NCBI GenBank assembly: GCA_963708425.1 | Contig: OY970206.1 | Location: 868,001 to 932,000, forward strand | DNA: 64,000 nucleotides | Direction: 5' to 3' | Origin: JACMNW01 sp963708425 | GTDB taxonomy: Bacteria > Pseudomonadota > Alphaproteobacteria > Rhodobacterales > Rhodobacteraceae | In this document: positions 61,607 through 64,000 of the stretch, piece after piece | Numbering within the stretch: position 1 is the stretch's first letter | Layout: each line of letters starts with the position of its first letter | The notes under the pieces: model-generated | Database searches by the model: none | Seen by the model: the letters and a program-made list of their open reading frames with translations, nothing else | Told to the model about the DNA's origin: nothing | Program-made: the position numbers and the translations under genes

Positions 61607-62971
61607 TCAGTTGGCGGTGTGCTTGATCAGTGCCGTAACGGAGGCGACGGCTTGATCGACCAAGGCACGGTTACTGCGGGCTTCGACGTTCAGACGCAGC
61701 AGGGCTTCGGTGTTGGAGTGGCGCAGGTTCAGCCGCCAGTTTTCGAAGGTCAGACTAAGGCCATCAGTTTCATCGATGCTGATGGCCGTGGGGGCAAGGT
61801 CGTTGCGGACGCGCGCTACGGCGGATTTCGGGTTGGGGATGGCAAAGTTGATCTCGCCCGATGAGGGGAACGCGGCGATGCGGGGGGCGATGAGGTTGGC
61901 GAGCGAGGTGCCAGAGTTACCGATCAGTTCGGCGACCAGTAACCACGGGATCATGCCACTGTCGCAGGCCATGAAGTCGCGGAAGTAGTGATGCGCCGAC
62001 ATCTCGCCACCGTAAACCGCGTTGTGATCGCGCAGGGCGCGTTTCATGTGGCTGTGGCCAGTGCGGGACAGAATGCCCTGCCCTGCCGATTGGGTGATGA
62101 TGCTTTCGGTGTTCCAGATGACCCTTGGTTCGTAGGCGATGGCGGCACCGGGTTCTTTGGCAAGAAACGCTTGGGCCAGCAGGCCGACGATGTATTCGCC
62201 GGGGATGAATGCGCCAGTGTGGTCGAAGAAAAAGCAGCGGTCAAAATCACCGTCCCAGGCAACACCCATATCGGCACCGGAGGCAATGACGGCGTCGGCA
62301 TTCATGCGGTGATTTTGCGGCAGTTGCGGGTTGGGCACGCCGTTTGGAAAGCTGCTGTCGGGGGTGTGGTTATGGCGGATGAAGCGCAGGGGGGCCTTGG
62401 CTAGGGCGGATGCGATTGCATCGAAGGTTGGCCCGGCGGCACCGTTGCCCGCGTTGACAAGGATGGTCATTGGTTTGAGGGCGGCGATGTCGACGAACGA
62501 TAGGATACGGGCGACGTAGGTGTCGCGGGCACCTGTCGCGGGGCGCCAAGTGCCTTGGCGGGTCGGGTGAAACTGGTCGGTTTCAGCAAGAGTGCGGATG
62601 GCGGCAAAGATGGTTGCCGGGTCAAGCGGGGCGGAGCCTTTGGCGACCATCTTCATGCCATTGTCTTCGGCGGGATTGTGCGATGCGGTGATTTCTATAC
62701 CGCCGTCGGCATTGAAATACGAGGTGGCGTGGTAGACCTCTTCAGTGCCGCAGAGGCCGAGATCAAGCACATCGGCCCCGGCGGCCATCAAGCCGTTGAT
62801 GGTGGCTTGCATCAATTCGGGCGACGACGGGCGGCAGTCGCGACCAATGACAACGCGGGTGGCGGACAAGGTTTGTGCAAAAGCGCGGCCGATGCGAAAT
62901 GCGATGTCGGCCGTCAGATCGACACCAACGCGACCACGAATATCGTAGGCTTTAAAACAGGTGAGGGGCAT
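61607..62971 (-). CDS. Phosphomannomutase/phosphoglucomutase
   Basis: 454 residues from ATG 62971. The alpha-D-phosphohexomutase signatures are intact: FKAYDIRGRVGVDL at the start, ITASHNPAEDNGMK with the phosphoserine, metal loop WDGDFDRC, and sugar-binding GGEMSAHHYFRD. It interconverts mannose or glucose 6- and 1-phosphates for polysaccharide precursors, and could feed glucan or exopolysaccharide synthesis. Naming it manB or algC would need substrate data. Confidence 0.94.
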   Translation of the reverse strand: MPLTCFKAYDIRGRVGVDLTADIAFRIGRAFAQTLSATRVVIGRDCRPSSPELMQATINGLMAAGADVLDLGLCGTEEVYHATSYFNADGGIEITASHNPAEDNGMKMVAKGSAPLDPATIFAAIRTLAETDQFHPTRQGTWRPATGARDTYVARILSFVDIAALKPMTILVNAGNGAAGPTFDAIASALAKAPLRFIRHNHTPDSSFPNGVPNPQLPQNHRMNADAVIASGADMGVAWDGDFDRCFFFDHTGAFIPGEYIVGLLAQAFLAKEPGAAIAYEPRVIWNTESIITQSAGQGILSRTGHSHMKRALRDHNAVYGGEMSAHHYFRDFMACDSGMIPWLLVAELIGNSGTSLANLIAPRIAAFPSSGEINFAIPNPKSAVARVRNDLAPTAISIDETDGLSLTFENWRLNLRHSNTEALLRLNVEARSNRALVDQAVASVTALIKHTAN

Positions 62972-63123
62972 CGGGTTGGCCTTGCACTTTGGTCGGATGT
63001 GCAGGCCATAGGCAAAGCGGTGCTTGGCGTCAAATGAAGGGCGGTTGTGGGGCCACAATCCCCTGAGCCAATGGTGCCAGATTGGGCCGGGTGGAACGCA
63101 GGGATTGCTCTGCTGCCAATGCG

Positions 63124-63567
63124 TCAGCTCGTAGGTTTTCTGCGCACGTATAGCTCCAGGCGGTGGTGAACGATCTCATACCCCAATTCGGCGGCGAGTT
63201 CGGCTTGTAGGTGTTCGATCCGATCTGATCGGAATTCCACAACGGCACCGGTTTCGACATCTATCATGTGATCATGGTGGGCGGGGTCAGCCGTTTCGAA
63301 CCGCGATGAGGCACCATCGAATGCGTGGCGCTGGATGACGCCTTGCGCCTCTAGTTCCGACAGGGTGCGATAGACGGTGGCGAGCGATACGCCGGCATCG
63401 CGGGCCTGAACGCGTTTGTGCAATTCGGCTGCATCGGGATGATCTTTGGCACCGGCCAGCACCTCAAGCAGCACCATGCGCTGACGCGTCATCCGCAGAC
63501 CGGCATCGCGGAGGGCCTGTTCAAGGTGCTTGGTCTTTTCGGCAAGCGCTTTCATGGAACCAGACAT
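63124..63567 (-). CDS. Fur-family metalloregulator (Mur-like, no cysteines)
   Basis: 147 residues (142 if ATG 63555 is used). The winged helix (LRMTRQRMVLLEVLAG...VSLATVYRTLSELEAQGVI) and the metal-site region ETADPAHHDHMIDVETGAVVEF are those of Fur. There is no Cys anywhere, so the structural CxxC zinc site of gamma-proteobacterial Fur is absent, as in the alphaproteobacterial Mur/Fur group that senses manganese or iron. It stands alone between manB-like and ThuA-like genes. Confidence 0.9.
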   Translation of the reverse strand: MSGSMKALAEKTKHLEQALRDAGLRMTRQRMVLLEVLAGAKDHPDAAELHKRVQARDAGVSLATVYRTLSELEAQGVIQRHAFDGASSRFETADPAHHDHMIDVETGAVVEFRSDRIEHLQAELAAELGYEIVHHRLELYVRRKPTS

Positions 63568-63620
63568 ACAAGAATGAGCGGTTTTAGCAATAAGGCGGGG
63601 CTGATGGGATAGTTCGGGCG

Positions 63621-64000
63621 TTACCGCGCGGCCCAAAGTGCGCCGCGGGTAAAGATGGTCGCCATTTCGGGTACGGCAAATTCGGCGGAGGTGTGACCAA
63701 GGGCGGAGTAGAACACGCGGCCTTTGCCATACTGGCGCTTCCAGACCACGGGCATCACGACGCCTTCGACATCGGCCAAGTGTTCGCCGGTAAAGCGCGT
63801 GGTGGCGAGCACTTCGTTCGAGGGATCGACGTGCATGTAATACTGCTCGGATCGGTAGTCGAAATCATCAAGACCCTGAAGGATCGGATCGTCGCGCTGG
63901 GTCAGGTTCACGCGGTAGTCGATGATGTTGCCGGGGTGCGATACCCATTGGCCACCAGTCATGAATTGATATTCCGTCTCATTGCGAAAGCTGTCGCACA
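63621..64000 (-). CDS. ThuA-domain protein (N-terminal part outside window)
   Basis: The minus-strand frame is open to the right edge: residues upstream of the first in-window ATG (63962) read CDSFRNETEYQF, continuous with TGGQWVSHPGNIIDYRVNL. GRVFYSALGHTSAEF is the family's terminal block. ThuA-type proteins have a glutamine-amidotransferase-like fold and are linked to trehalose or other sugar use; no enzymatic role is certain. Only about 125 C-terminal residues are visible. Confidence 0.85.
   Translation of the reverse strand, partial: CDSFRNETEYQFMTGGQWVSHPGNIIDYRVNLTQRDDPILQGLDDFDYRSEQYYMHVDPSNEVLATTRFTGEHLADVEGVVMPVVWKRQYGKGRVFYSALGHTSAEFAVPEMATIFTRGALWAAR

Noticed and set aside
1..64000. 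tRNA, rRNA, CRISPR array, IS element or replication origin
   Set aside because: Reading for T-loop patterns, regular short repeats with spacers, transposase motifs and DnaA-box clusters gave nothing convincing.

Overview
The window is about 64 kb of high-GC, gene-dense bacterial chromosome. It most resembles an alphaproteobacterium of the Rhodobacterales (Roseobacter/Paracoccus type). The evidence is the mreB-mreC-mreD-mrdA-rodA-ghrA order, an FeS-type bacterial photolyase coupled to an SDR, an opgC-opgG-opgH glucan operon, a cysteine-free Fur/Mur-type regulator, and intergenic GGAGTATTT-type repeats. No rRNA, tRNA, CRISPR array, IS element or prophage was found. Both edges cut genes (an M15 peptidase on the left, a ThuA-like gene on the right).

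Layout. 0-5.5 kb: M15 peptidase, an H-NOX-like / HNOBA-GGDEF pair on the minus strand, a DUF4153 membrane protein, a wrecked endonuclease gene and ynfA. 5.5-11 kb: NAD synthetase, an exported 18-19-repeat MORN protein, the photolyase and its SDR. 11-20 kb: a leucine-rich leader peptide and leuA, then the cell-shape cluster (MreBCD, PBP2, RodA) and a GhrA-like reductase. 20-28.3 kb: a possible DUF2256 remnant, an EamA permease, an RpiR regulator, and a divergent five-gene catabolic operon (N-formylglutamate amidohydrolase-like, glutamine synthetase-like, aldehyde dehydrogenase, Fe alcohol dehydrogenase, amino-acid oxidase) preceded by two tandem operator-like repeats. 28.4-35.7 kb: an accessory mix with an aldo/keto reductase, a DUF5615/DUF433 toxin-antitoxin-like pair, a hydroxyacid dehydrogenase, an SH3 protein, a CDF transporter, two AT-rich probably acquired genes (a PG-binding-like exported protein and a cytoplasmic trypsin-like protease), and a G-rich hairpin/quadruplex tract.

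35.8-45.3 kb: a basic amino-acid catabolic locus. A four-gene ABC importer is divergent from a TetR regulator that leads AruH-like arginine transaminase, AruI-like 5-guanidino-2-oxopentanoate decarboxylase, a class III aminotransferase and a second glutamine synthetase-like ligase. 45.3-52.5 kb: an orphan LuxR response regulator, CbiX, DUF1028, a RidA-flavin monooxygenase-Rieske oxygenase operon, and a YHS / Tat-rhodanese / esterase operon. 52.5-58.5 kb: osmoregulated periplasmic glucan synthesis (OpgC, OpgG, OpgH) with a TTC38-type TPR protein. 58.7-64 kb: a CoA transferase overlapping a TPP enzyme, phosphomannomutase, a Fur-family regulator and ThuA.

The items most worth a second look are these. 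(1) A composite site, ATATCAATA-N11-GTAACACGCGTGTTACC, occurs twice, 27 kb apart, both times between convergent genes. (2) An H-NOX-like sensor lacks the heme-ligating histidine and two residues of the YxSxR motif, and sits next to a diguanylate cyclase with an intact active site. (3) leuA has a previously unlabelled leucine leader peptide with a 10-bp hairpin. (4) Two separate glutamine-synthetase-like cassettes suggest gamma-glutamylation routes for amines. Motif comparisons are from memory of the families; no searches were run.
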